Below are positions 28,130 through 36,011 of a stretch of DNA of 64,000 nt, piece by piece. Below the pieces are notes generated by a model, which saw nothing but the letters and a program-made list of their open reading frames with translations, had not been told where the DNA came from and ran no database searches. Where the stretch lies: positions 62,001-126,000 of the forward strand of contig NZ_CP113519.1 of the NCBI RefSeq assembly GCF_026723825.1, in the 5' to 3' direction. The DNA is from Pseudomonas sp. GOM7 (GTDB lineage Bacteria; Pseudomonadota; Gammaproteobacteria; Pseudomonadales; Pseudomonadaceae). Position 1 is the first letter of the stretch; the number at the start of each line of letters is the position of its first letter. The translations under genes were made by a program, and so were the position numbers.

Positions 28130-28663
28130 ATGCGCCACCTGCTGCTCGTTCTACTGCTATTCACCGGCCTGGCCCGCGCCGAACTGCCGGAAACCGACTG
28201 GCTCGACCTCATGCCCCCGGATGACCGCAAGGCCCTCGAAGAGATGCCCGAGATCAGCCATGATACCCCCGAAGGGGACAGCACCTTCTACAGCAAGGGC
28301 GGCCTGCGCCAGCAGGACAAGAACCTGCCGGCGGTTATGTACTCGGCCAAGACCGTCGCCGCGCTGGATGGCAAAGCCATCCGCCTGGGCGGCTACCCCG
28401 TACCGCTGGAAAACGACGAGAAAGGCAACAGCACCCTGTTCTTCCTCGTGCCCTACCCCGGCGCCTGCATCCACGTGCCGCCACCGCCGCCCAACCAACT
28501 GGTGCTGGTGCGCTACCCCAAGGGCATCGTGCTCGACGACATCTACGCGCCCATCTGGGTCAGCGGCACGCTCAAGGTGGAAAAGATCAGCAATGACCTG
28601 GCCGACGCTGCATACGCCCTGGATGCCAGCGAAGTGCGCCTGGTAACCGACGAAGACCTCTAA
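28130..28663 (+). CDS. Secreted DUF3299-family protein
   Basis: The predicted product has 177 residues and a signal peptide of 17 residues (cleavage after ARA). The mature core, from IRLGGYPVPLE to FFLVPYPGACIHVPPPPPNQLVLV, matches DUF3299, a family of small periplasmic or lipoprotein-like proteins of unknown function. A single conserved Cys lies in PGACIHVPPPPPNQ. It is followed 30 bases later by another secreted protein with which it is probably co-transcribed. Confidence 0.82.
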   Translation: MRHLLLVLLLFTGLARAELPETDWLDLMPPDDRKALEEMPEISHDTPEGDSTFYSKGGLRQQDKNLPAVMYSAKTVAALDGKAIRLGGYPVPLENDEKGNSTLFFLVPYPGACIHVPPPPPNQLVLVRYPKGIVLDDIYAPIWVSGTLKVEKISNDLADAAYALDASEVRLVTDEDL

Positions 28664-28693
28664 CCCCTGCTTATCCCTGCTAGGAGTTCCAGC

Positions 28694-29164
28694 ATGAAAG
28701 CTGTTGTCTTGATGTTGCTGTGCCTGCTGTCCACCGCTGCACTGGCCCTGGAGCCCGGCGAACGCCTGGCGCCCTGGACGCTACTGGATCAGTTCGAGGC
28801 GCCCTACACCCTGAACGACAAGACCCACATCCTGCTGGTCGCCCGCGACATGGACGGCGCCAAGCTGGTCGACGCCGCGCTTGAAGGCAAGCCCAAAGGT
28901 TATCTGGAAGCGCGCCAGACGGTCTTTCTCGCCGATATCAGCCGCATGCCCAGCATCATCGCCACCCTCTTCGCCCTGCCGAAGATGCGCGACTACAACT
29001 ACCGCATCCTCCTCGACCGCGACGCCCGCATCGCCCCGCGTTATCAGGCTGGCGAAGGTGAGGTGCTGTGGCTGCAGTTGGAGGATGGGAAGTTGGTGGA
29101 GCAGAAGGTATTCAAGGAGGCAGGGGCTTTGCAGCAGGCATTGGATTCAGTGCCGGCAGCGTAA
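28694..29164 (+). CDS. Secreted thioredoxin-fold-like protein
   Basis: The predicted product has 156 residues. A signal peptide of 19 residues (cleavage after ALA) is followed by GERLAPWTLLDQFEAPYTLNDKTHILLVARDM, which resembles the start of thioredoxin-like domains (peroxiredoxin-like 'P-x-W-x-L-x-D-Q'). The CxxC pair is absent, so ordinary thiol-disulfide chemistry is not expected. It sits after the DUF3299 gene. Its last 50 bases overlap a minus-strand frame that I rate as doubtful. Confidence 0.72.
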   Translation: MKAVVLMLLCLLSTAALALEPGERLAPWTLLDQFEAPYTLNDKTHILLVARDMDGAKLVDAALEGKPKGYLEARQTVFLADISRMPSIIATLFALPKMRDYNYRILLDRDARIAPRYQAGEGEVLWLQLEDGKLVEQKVFKEAGALQQALDSVPAA

Positions 29165-29300
29165 GAACTAACTGCGTCAGCATCTGATCGCTCTGCGTTG
29201 CGCCCTGCTCTCGAAGCAGGGCCAACGCGGTAGCCAAATACAACTTCTGCTCACGGTTGTCGGAGGCAAGGTATAAGGCAGCAGCATCCCACGCCTGCAT
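29112..29300 (-). CDS. Doubtful short reading frame at the end of the effector-immunity region
   Basis: A 62-codon frame with protein-like helical composition (YLASDNREQKLYLATALALL) lies after the LprI/XAC2610-like gene, with AAGG upstream of its ATG. Its end overlaps the opposite-strand gene at 29164, which weakens it. It may be a remnant of a larger gene rather than a working one. Confidence 0.3.
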   Translation of the reverse strand: MQAWDAAALYLASDNREQKLYLATALALLREQGATQSDQMLTQLVLTLPALNPMPAAKPLPP

Positions 29301-29327
29301 GATTGTTTGCCTTGGAGAACTGGCTAT

Positions 29328-30314
29328 TCACTCAGGCGGAACTCGATCAATTTTGATGGTTTCCCATTTACCATTCCTCAAGGCCTCGTGAGTTTGTACG
29401 AACATGAAATCATCGGCGTCGACTGTTTCAGGCTCTTCTGTCATGCGGTATACCGCAACGGGTATATTCTTTCGCAACTCGTATTCCGTATATTGGTGCC
29501 AGCAGCAACCGCTCTTTTCCCAGGTTGATAGCCGTCGCTTATCCGGGTGAATATCGAACATGCCAAGCGTCGATTCAATGAGCTCACTCAGAGCAAGGCT
29601 CTTAATGAACTTTGACTGTTTTTTTGAGAAAAGAAATACGTCATAGCTGGGGCCGCCATAAGAGCCATTGTTTCCATTACGAATCGCCACATCCTCTTCG
29701 CCATCGAAGTTGAAATCGCTCACGTTAATGGTTCCTTGCATGCCATACATTTCGGCGTTATTTGTTAGGATCTGATTTTCCTCATCAACGGCGATATATA
29801 GCTGCTTCATGGGTATATATTGCAAGGGTTTTATGGATCCTTTTTCATATACAGCAACACGGCCAAAGCGATCAGCCCCCTCATCTGCTGATTTGATGTT
29901 TACAAACTCAAGCTGGAAATCGTAATGCCCAGATGCGTGCGATATTCGCAGTTTACGGTCTGCTGGAACAGGGCCTTTCAGCAATAGTTCGTCAATGCGA
30001 GACTCATAGATAGGCACAAGACAGTCTGCAATGGATTTGGCTTTTCGGCATTTATTACGGCTATCCCGCACCCAATGACGTTGCTCTTGTTTGAGGCTAT
30101 CTACATCATAGCTGCCGTCTGGGTGTTCAATGCTTGTTTTATACACATCGTACAAGAGCTCATCTAGCTCTGAAAGCTGATTGCTTGCGCAGATGGCTTT
30201 ATCAATATCGTTATCAATTCTGTGATCACAATAAAAGCTAGCGGCATTGGCTGGAGTGTATGTGACGAATAGATAGAAAGCCGTGCTTGCAAAAGTCACC
30301 GAAAATTTTTTCAT
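29328..30314 (-). CDS. Candidate periplasmic immunity protein: LprI-like domain joined to an XAC2610-like domain
   Basis: The predicted product has 328 residues. A signal peptide of about 24 residues (cleaved after PANA) is followed by an LprI/DUF1311 domain at about 28-112, with four Cys (29, 42, 89, 98) and the typical LKQEQRHWVRDSRNKC...DCLVPIYESRIDEL. Mycobacterial LprI inhibits lysozyme. The C-terminal part (about 130-290) resembles XAC2610, which protects Xanthomonas against its own GH19 lysozyme effector; DFNFDGEEDVAI carries acidic residues in a likely calcium-binding loop. It follows a peptidoglycan-hydrolase-like effector and another secreted protein, so a protective role is strongly suggested but not proven. 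AT-rich relative to neighbours. Confidence 0.75.
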   Translation of the reverse strand: MKKFSVTFASTAFYLFVTYTPANAASFYCDHRIDNDIDKAICASNQLSELDELLYDVYKTSIEHPDGSYDVDSLKQEQRHWVRDSRNKCRKAKSIADCLVPIYESRIDELLLKGPVPADRKLRISHASGHYDFQLEFVNIKSADEGADRFGRVAVYEKGSIKPLQYIPMKQLYIAVDEENQILTNNAEMYGMQGTINVSDFNFDGEEDVAIRNGNNGSYGGPSYDVFLFSKKQSKFIKSLALSELIESTLGMFDIHPDKRRLSTWEKSGCCWHQYTEYELRKNIPVAVYRMTEEPETVDADDFMFVQTHEALRNGKWETIKIDRVPPE

Positions 30315-30431
30315 TTGTCAATCCTTGATTGTCATGTCTACGATCCCTTCACCAGCTAGTTTAAGCGTTGGAGTAAGTTTATGGGATTAGATCTTCCTTC
30401 ATTTTGCTACTCTTTCCGTTTTCCTTCGCCT

Positions 30432-30857
30432 TTATGGTTTGCTCTCGGATTGGACGTAGTTTTTGCCATTCCACGTTAGGCGAGTATTTGGCCCGCAAAA
30501 AATATCTCTCATGCCGTGAGATGTCTCGTCATATAAACCTATCGAGTCGCACATGAAATTTATATGGATTCTAGATTTTCCGAGATCAAGATAAGCCGTG
30601 AGAACAGACTTGGTTATAGGCTTGCATTTTTCTGTCTCTGGACATGTGGAGGTAGGGCCAATTTTTGAATATGAGAAGTTCAAAGAGCTATCAGCTTTTC
30701 CGCCGCCGGTGATGTCGACGTTAATGCTGCCATCATAGAACAGGTCACTTGTCTCTCTTGCTATCTGCTCGGTGGTTACAAGCATTAAAGGGGGGGCGCA
30801 TCGTGCAGCAGTCGAGAATAACGCCACAGCAATAAGAATAAAAAACTTACTCTTCAT
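30432..30857 (-). CDS. Candidate periplasmic immunity protein of unknown family
   Basis: The predicted product has 141 residues from an ATG at 30857, which overlaps the end of the effector gene by 11 bases. A signal peptide (KSKFFILIAVALFSTAARC) precedes a soluble domain with four further Cys (CPETEKC, MCDSIGL, FCGPNT). I do not recognise the family. Position directly after a lytic-transglycosylase-like effector, translational overlap and export suggest that it neutralises that effector in the periplasm. Strongly AT-rich. Confidence 0.7.
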   Translation of the reverse strand: MKSKFFILIAVALFSTAARCAPPLMLVTTEQIARETSDLFYDGSINVDITGGGKADSSLNFSYSKIGPTSTCPETEKCKPITKSVLTAYLDLGKSRIHINFMCDSIGLYDETSHGMRDIFCGPNTRLTWNGKNYVQSESKP

Positions 30858-33837
30858 ATTTGAAGCCTGCTTTGTAGTAGTCAGCAATATTTTCTGCAAT
30901 TTCTTGCTTCGTTATAACGCCATCGCTATTGCGATCATGAAATGTATTCACAGTATATGCAGCTTGTCCATCGGCGTAAATCGTATCTTCTGGCTTCTTC
31001 TTTATTATGCTTGGAGTGAAAATGGAAAAATAAACGTCCCCTAAGGACCACTCCGAGGTTGGCACACCGACGTTCCGTGCAGTCATAAGAAAGTACTTCT
31101 CAACATATTCTAATTGCTCTACATGCGTCATTTTTGCTAGAAGAGCAGTTGTTGTGCCAAGGTCAGCCGCTGTTGAACTCATAAACTGTATCAATCCTGT
31201 AGCAGAGGAGTTAGGGTTTTTGATCGCCGGATTGAAAGTTCTGCCTGTTTCTAGGGCGATACACGCCATAACATAATTGGGGTCTAAACTCAAATTCTCT
31301 CCTAGCGCTAACATCCTTTCCCTGAATCCTTCGGATACTTGCATTCCATAAAGTTCTCTAACCCTCCCCAGCCAAATCAACTTACTCACTTTACTGTGGA
31401 AATTTTGTAATAGACCATGCGGATGAAAATGCCAAGCCACCCCATCCGCCGCTATCCCTGGCTGCCCTGCCAATTCCTTCCACCAACTCAGCGTTTTAAT
31501 CCGCTCTTTCTCTTTTACCCACTGAGGATTCGGATCTTCCGGCGTGTGCTCCATCAGTTTGTCTAGCTGGTTCCATTTGCTTTCGTTCCAGAACCACTCG
31601 CTTTCATGCTGGCTGATCAGCAGGGAAAGTTGCTGTGCCAACCAGGGTTTGCCGAGGGCAGCCTGAAATTCCGCCGGGGTGAGCTTCTTGTCGCGTACGC
31701 CCTTTTCGTCCGGCTGATCGATGATTTCGTACAGCTTGCTGAGGATAGGGCCGCGCTCGGCTTCTTCGATCAGTGCTGCATAGCTTGCAGTTTCCTCTTC
31801 TGTAGCACGCCCGGTGGCGTCGAGGGTTCTTGCCAGGTGGGCGTCCAGGGGGAGTTTGTCTTGCAGGGAGCTGAAACCTGGCCATTCCCAGGGCGAGTGA
31901 CGTGTGACGATCAGGTCTTTTTCTGGTGCCCAACCGGAGATGTCGTTGCCTTCCATGTCACCGACGGTGACGTACCACCAGCGTACCTTCTCAGCGTCGA
32001 TGGCTTTACGCTCATCGGGCAAAGCGTCCCAGGAGCTGGCGGGCAGTATGCGTACGTAACCGCTGGCTTTACCTTCCAGGCCACTGTGCAGGGGGAACTC
32101 CGTCCAGGCATCGAGCGAGCCGGCCGTGCTGCTGCGTTGGCCCTGGGCGTTCAGTGCCGATCGCTTGACCCAAAAGGGCTTGCCAACCACAGCACCAATT
32201 TTGCGCCAGGGATGGGTCGTGGGGATGTTGCCTCCTTCATAATCATGAGGGTCGCCCCCTTCGACCGAATTGGAATACACCTTGAGAAAGTCGACCTGAT
32301 TCGGCATGTCCGCAGCATCGACGCCCATTCGGGTTGCCAGGGTTGTCTTCTGCGTAGCACTTAGCGGATAGGTAAGCGTTGTCGAGCTGTAACTGCCTAG
32401 CTCGCTGTTCTTGTCGGCGTTGCAGATGGCGTACTTCTGTACCTTGGCCCAGCAACCAGCCTTGGGGGAGTCGCTGCAAAGACGCACATCCACGTTCGCT
32501 TCGACCTGGGTATCGGCGGCAGCGGGCTGGGCGATCTTCGAGCCCTTTTCCACCTTGATCAGGGTCTTCTGTTCGTCGGGCAGTTTTTCTCCGATAGCAC
32601 GGCTTTTTTCGATAAAGGCCGGGACGTCCTCACTGGTGAACACTTCCAGGTGCAGCATCGCTTTGGGGCGGGAATTATTGAAATTCTGATATTTACCTAT
32701 ATGCCCTACCAGTTCACCGGCCTTGATCGAATAAGGTTTAGGCAAGATATAAACGCTATCCAGCGCACCGGGCTCGGTTTTCTGTGTTTCGAGTGCGTCG
32801 AAGAAAACGTAGCCTAGCGGCTTGCCATCCGGCCCGCTGGGCAGTGCGGGTACGCCGCGATAGTCCATGACCTCCAGTACCTTGCAAAAGCCCTTTTTCC
32901 CCTTCGCGCCAACCTTGAGTGTGGCACCACGCGGCAATACACCAATGATCGTGCCATTAGCCTCCTTGCGTACCCTCAATCCTTGGTGACTAAGGGTAAG
33001 CTCGGACTCAGTATCCGTGGCCTTATCCGCTACGGTGTTGTCGGTCAATTCATCCTCATACACCCAGCCGTCAGTACCTGCCGGTAGGGCGGGTATGGCC
33101 ACGCCTTCATCGATGCTGAGCAGCTTTTTATATTTCGTCTTGATGCTGTGCGCTTCACCGAGCGTGACCTTACAGCCCTTGGGGAGCAAGGCGAGTACCT
33201 TGTTCGTCCCGTCGTCGTTCAATGCACGGACTCGCAAGCCCACGAGTGGATCATCGGTGGTGGACTTGACCACATAGCAGGTCGGCGCGAGGAACTCCGC
33301 GGGCTCAGGGGCAGTGGCTGATTTATAGCTGTCCCAGTCGAGCAGGTGCATATACAGGCTGTAAAAAGTCAGCCCTTCACTGGCTGGCGCGCTTTCGGTG
33401 TCCGTAGCGGCTGGCGTGGCTGTATCTGTAGGCGTTGTGGCTGCTGTGGTGTCGCCTGTCTCACCGGCAGGAGTGGTGGGTGCAGGTAAAGACGGCAGTT
33501 CCAATCGATGCCTGACCAATACGAACCCTGTTGAGAACGGCAGATGCACGACCGTGGGGCCGTCACCGTATTGGGTGGTGGGACAGCGCTGGTCGATCCG
33601 GTAAGCAATCACCTCGCCATCCGCGATGCAACGAATCGAGGACTGGTCAAGGCTCCCAGCGGTGTTGTCATCGAAATGCACGCCACCGTGCCAGAGGCCA
33701 TTGGCGCCCATGGGGTAGAAGCCATCTTTGGCTTTGGCCAAGGCATCGAGATAGATCTGCGGGTCGCTGACTTCTTTACTGTCTTCCCCGGCGGTCTTGA
33801 ACGGATAGGCCCAGTTGATCGGTTTGTTATCTGCCAT
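30847..33837 (-). CDS. VgrG-linked multi-domain peptidoglycan effector: split M23-like domain, SH3-like repeats, transglycosylase-like domain and EF-hand
   Basis: The predicted product has 996 residues and no signal peptide. An M23-like endopeptidase shape can be traced in pieces: WHGGVHFDD at 49-57 (usual H-x3-D, but His54 replaces Asp), ADGEV at 72-76, LYMHLLD at 161-167, and MLHLEVF at 394-400 (usual HLHFEV with Met for the first His). An Ala/Thr/Pro-rich linker (115-155) and two SH3-like segments (about 190-265 and 280-350) interrupt it. The C-terminal region resembles lytic transglycosylases: IALETGRTFNP (Glu863) and SATGLIQFM. An EF-hand loop, DRNSDGVITKQE, lies at 968-979. It sits 50 bases after vgrG and overlaps a secreted immunity candidate by 11 bases, so delivery by that spike is likely. 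Confidence 0.75.
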   Translation of the reverse strand: MADNKPINWAYPFKTAGEDSKEVSDPQIYLDALAKAKDGFYPMGANGLWHGGVHFDDNTAGSLDQSSIRCIADGEVIAYRIDQRCPTTQYGDGPTVVHLPFSTGFVLVRHRLELPSLPAPTTPAGETGDTTAATTPTDTATPAATDTESAPASEGLTFYSLYMHLLDWDSYKSATAPEPAEFLAPTCYVVKSTTDDPLVGLRVRALNDDGTNKVLALLPKGCKVTLGEAHSIKTKYKKLLSIDEGVAIPALPAGTDGWVYEDELTDNTVADKATDTESELTLSHQGLRVRKEANGTIIGVLPRGATLKVGAKGKKGFCKVLEVMDYRGVPALPSGPDGKPLGYVFFDALETQKTEPGALDSVYILPKPYSIKAGELVGHIGKYQNFNNSRPKAMLHLEVFTSEDVPAFIEKSRAIGEKLPDEQKTLIKVEKGSKIAQPAAADTQVEANVDVRLCSDSPKAGCWAKVQKYAICNADKNSELGSYSSTTLTYPLSATQKTTLATRMGVDAADMPNQVDFLKVYSNSVEGGDPHDYEGGNIPTTHPWRKIGAVVGKPFWVKRSALNAQGQRSSTAGSLDAWTEFPLHSGLEGKASGYVRILPASSWDALPDERKAIDAEKVRWWYVTVGDMEGNDISGWAPEKDLIVTRHSPWEWPGFSSLQDKLPLDAHLARTLDATGRATEEETASYAALIEEAERGPILSKLYEIIDQPDEKGVRDKKLTPAEFQAALGKPWLAQQLSLLISQHESEWFWNESKWNQLDKLMEHTPEDPNPQWVKEKERIKTLSWWKELAGQPGIAADGVAWHFHPHGLLQNFHSKVSKLIWLGRVRELYGMQVSEGFRERMLALGENLSLDPNYVMACIALETGRTFNPAIKNPNSSATGLIQFMSSTAADLGTTTALLAKMTHVEQLEYVEKYFLMTARNVGVPTSEWSLGDVYFSIFTPSIIKKKPEDTIYADGQAAYTVNTFHDRNSDGVITKQEIAENIADYYKAGFKYEE

Positions 33838-33887
33838 GGTGATAGTCCTTGTTCACGGGCGTGAATAGAGCCCGCGCTTGATCCCTG

Positions 33888-35972
33888 TTAACCGGAGAAA
33901 TTCAGCGTGCGTTTGGGTTTTGCCTTGGGCATCAGCTCATTGGCCAACGCCTGCTCCAACAAACTCCCCGCCTTGTCACTATCCGCCGCGTCTGGCAGCA
34001 CGGGCGGTTTGATCTTGAGCCCTGAGCCCTTGCCCGGTGAGCCGCCGGCATTGAGTCTTGCCAGCGGGCCGCTGATGGTGATGCCGCCAGGGTCGAGCTT
34101 GATAAAGCTGCCGCCGGCCTTGATGGTCAGTTCGATGCCGGCTTCGATGACCATTTTCTGCCCGGCCTTCAGATGAATCTCGCGGCCTGCCTTGGTCAGT
34201 TGCGCGGTGCCCAGTTTGATGTGCTGGTCGGTGCCTACCGTCAAGTGATCCTGCGGTTTGACTTCCACCTTGCGCTCGGCGGTGACGGTGAGGTGTTCCT
34301 CGGCCAGCAGTTCGGTGTAGCTGTTCTTTTCCACGGTGTCGTGGCGCTCGTTGCCGACGCGGATCTTCTGGTCGTGTTCGATGTTTTCGTCCCAGTCGCG
34401 TTGGGCGTGGAGGTAGATCTGCTCGGCGCCTTTGCGGTCTTCGATGCGCAATTCGTTGTAGCCACCACCGCCGGGGCTGCTTAGGGTCTTGAACACGCTG
34501 CGGGTCTTGTTCGCCGGCAGGTCGTAGGGCACCACGTGTTCGGCGTGGTACAGGCAGCCGGTGACCAGCGGCTGGTCGGGGTCGCCTTCGAGGAAGGTGA
34601 CCAGCACTTCCATGCCGATACGCGGGATGGTGATGGCGCCATAGCGGTCACCGGCCCAGCTTGAGCTGACCCGTAGCCAGCAGCTTGTCTTTTCGTCGGC
34701 CTGGCCTTCACGATCCCAGAAGAATTGCACCTTCACCCGGCCATATTGGTCGCAGTGGATTTCTTCGCCGGCGGGGCCGGTGACCACGGCGGTCTGGCTG
34801 CCCAGCACCTTGGGTTTGGGGTGTTTCAGCGGCGGGCGGAAGGGCACGTCCCAGGGGGTGGCGAGGAAGCGGTTGCGGTAGCCTTGGTGAAAGTCGGTGT
34901 CGCCTGATACACCCTCTCCCCCGGCCCCTCTCCCATGAATGGGAGAGGGGAGATCGAGTACCGACTCTTCCAAGACTTGCGGCTGTTTGCCCTCGTGCCG
35001 CACTTCGGTGAGCAGCCACAGGGCGTTCCATTCGCGCTGCGGGTGTTCGGAGATCTCCAGCAGGTGGCCGCTAACCAGGCGCGGTTGGTCGCTCTTGCCT
35101 TGCAGTTGCTGGTAGTCGCTGCGGTGGCGTTCCAGGGCGCGTTTGGCCAGGTGCTTACCGCGCGTGCGGTCGGTGTAGCGGCCAGGATAGTCGTAGTCTT
35201 CGAGGGCGGGCAGGTGGTCGAGCTCGCCGGCCTTATCGCCCTGGTAGGTGGCTTCCAGCAGCAGGCGCGGTTGCTCGAAGTCGTAGTCGCGGCGCGTGGT
35301 GCGCCGGGTGCGGGTTTCCAGGCGCAGGGCCAGGCGCTTGAGCACCGGGTCGTCGGCGGTCATGCCGCTGTCCTGAACGTAGGGCGTGGGCCGGCCAAGC
35401 TTGGCGAAGGCGCTCTGGTCGTCGCCGAACACCAGCACATGGCCGCTTTCGCTGTGGCGGAAGTGGTAGTGGATGCCTTCCTCCTCGCACAGGCGCTGGA
35501 CGAAGTGCAGGTCGCTCTCGTCGTACTGCACGCAGTAGTCGCGTTCCGGGTAGACGGTGGGGCCGAGCTGGAATTCGTAGCCACCCTGGACGATGCCGTG
35601 CTCTTCCAGCACCTGGGCGACGATCTGCGGCACGCTCAGATGCTGGAAGATGCGCTGGTTGATGCGGTATTCGAGCAGCTTGAGCTGCGGCACGAGGCTC
35701 AGGCGATAGCGGGTCAGGCGTTTGCCGGACTCGCCCTGCTCGGCGCGGTGGATGATGCCGTGGATGCCATCGCCATTGGGGCTGAAGGCGAGGTAGGCGC
35801 GCTGCTGCAGCAGGGCCTTGAGGTCGAGGTCGGGGCGCTCGCTGATCAGTTCCACGTCGAAGCGGTAGAGCTGGCTGACGGCCTCTCGTCCGTTGAATTC
35901 GAGCACCTGCAGGTCATGCTCGACACCCTCGATGTTCAGGCTGAAATGGGTTTCGTTGGCCGGGTTGAACAT
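33888..35972 (-). CDS. vgrG: VgrG spike protein (TssI) with an in-frame repeat insertion
   Basis: The predicted product has 694 residues and forms the trimeric tip of the secretion tube. The gp27-like half runs to about residue 380, with typical DLHFVQRLCEEEGIHYHF at 153-172. It is followed by an OB-fold and gp5-like beta-helix (GRVKVQFFWDREG through EIHLKAGQKMVIEAG). A palindromic repeat (34912-34952) codes LPSPIHGRGAGGEG at about 341-354, between the two halves and next to a conserved FHQGYRNRF stretch. Both ends stay in frame, so the product is probably functional. The C-terminal tail past the beta-helix is short with no toxin domain. The downstream gene is the cargo. It is the last core gene after the kinase. 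Confidence 0.93.
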   Translation of the reverse strand: MFNPANETHFSLNIEGVEHDLQVLEFNGREAVSQLYRFDVELISERPDLDLKALLQQRAYLAFSPNGDGIHGIIHRAEQGESGKRLTRYRLSLVPQLKLLEYRINQRIFQHLSVPQIVAQVLEEHGIVQGGYEFQLGPTVYPERDYCVQYDESDLHFVQRLCEEEGIHYHFRHSESGHVLVFGDDQSAFAKLGRPTPYVQDSGMTADDPVLKRLALRLETRTRRTTRRDYDFEQPRLLLEATYQGDKAGELDHLPALEDYDYPGRYTDRTRGKHLAKRALERHRSDYQQLQGKSDQPRLVSGHLLEISEHPQREWNALWLLTEVRHEGKQPQVLEESVLDLPSPIHGRGAGGEGVSGDTDFHQGYRNRFLATPWDVPFRPPLKHPKPKVLGSQTAVVTGPAGEEIHCDQYGRVKVQFFWDREGQADEKTSCWLRVSSSWAGDRYGAITIPRIGMEVLVTFLEGDPDQPLVTGCLYHAEHVVPYDLPANKTRSVFKTLSSPGGGGYNELRIEDRKGAEQIYLHAQRDWDENIEHDQKIRVGNERHDTVEKNSYTELLAEEHLTVTAERKVEVKPQDHLTVGTDQHIKLGTAQLTKAGREIHLKAGQKMVIEAGIELTIKAGGSFIKLDPGGITISGPLARLNAGGSPGKGSGLKIKPPVLPDAADSDKAGSLLEQALANELMPKAKPKRTLNFSG
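34912..34952. repeat. Palindromic repeat embedded in the vgrG coding sequence
   Basis: CCCTCTCCC followed by CCGGCCCCTCTCCCATGAAT and GGGAGAGGGGAG. The palindrome CCCCTCTCCCA / TGGGAGAGGGG is the same as the central unit of the intergenic cluster at 12177-12218, differing only in the loop and two other bases. In frame it adds LPSPIHGRGAGGEG to VgrG. Confidence 0.85.
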
Positions 35973-36011
35973 GTGCGTATCCTTTCGAGTGAGTCCGTTT
36001 TCAACTGCCTG

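Noticed and set aside
29328..30314. The LprI/XAC2610-like gene as an ordinary lysozyme-resistance gene unrelated to the T6SS
   Set aside because: Possible, but its position in the AT-rich cargo block directly behind a muramidase-like effector makes an immunity role more likely; kept as candidate only.
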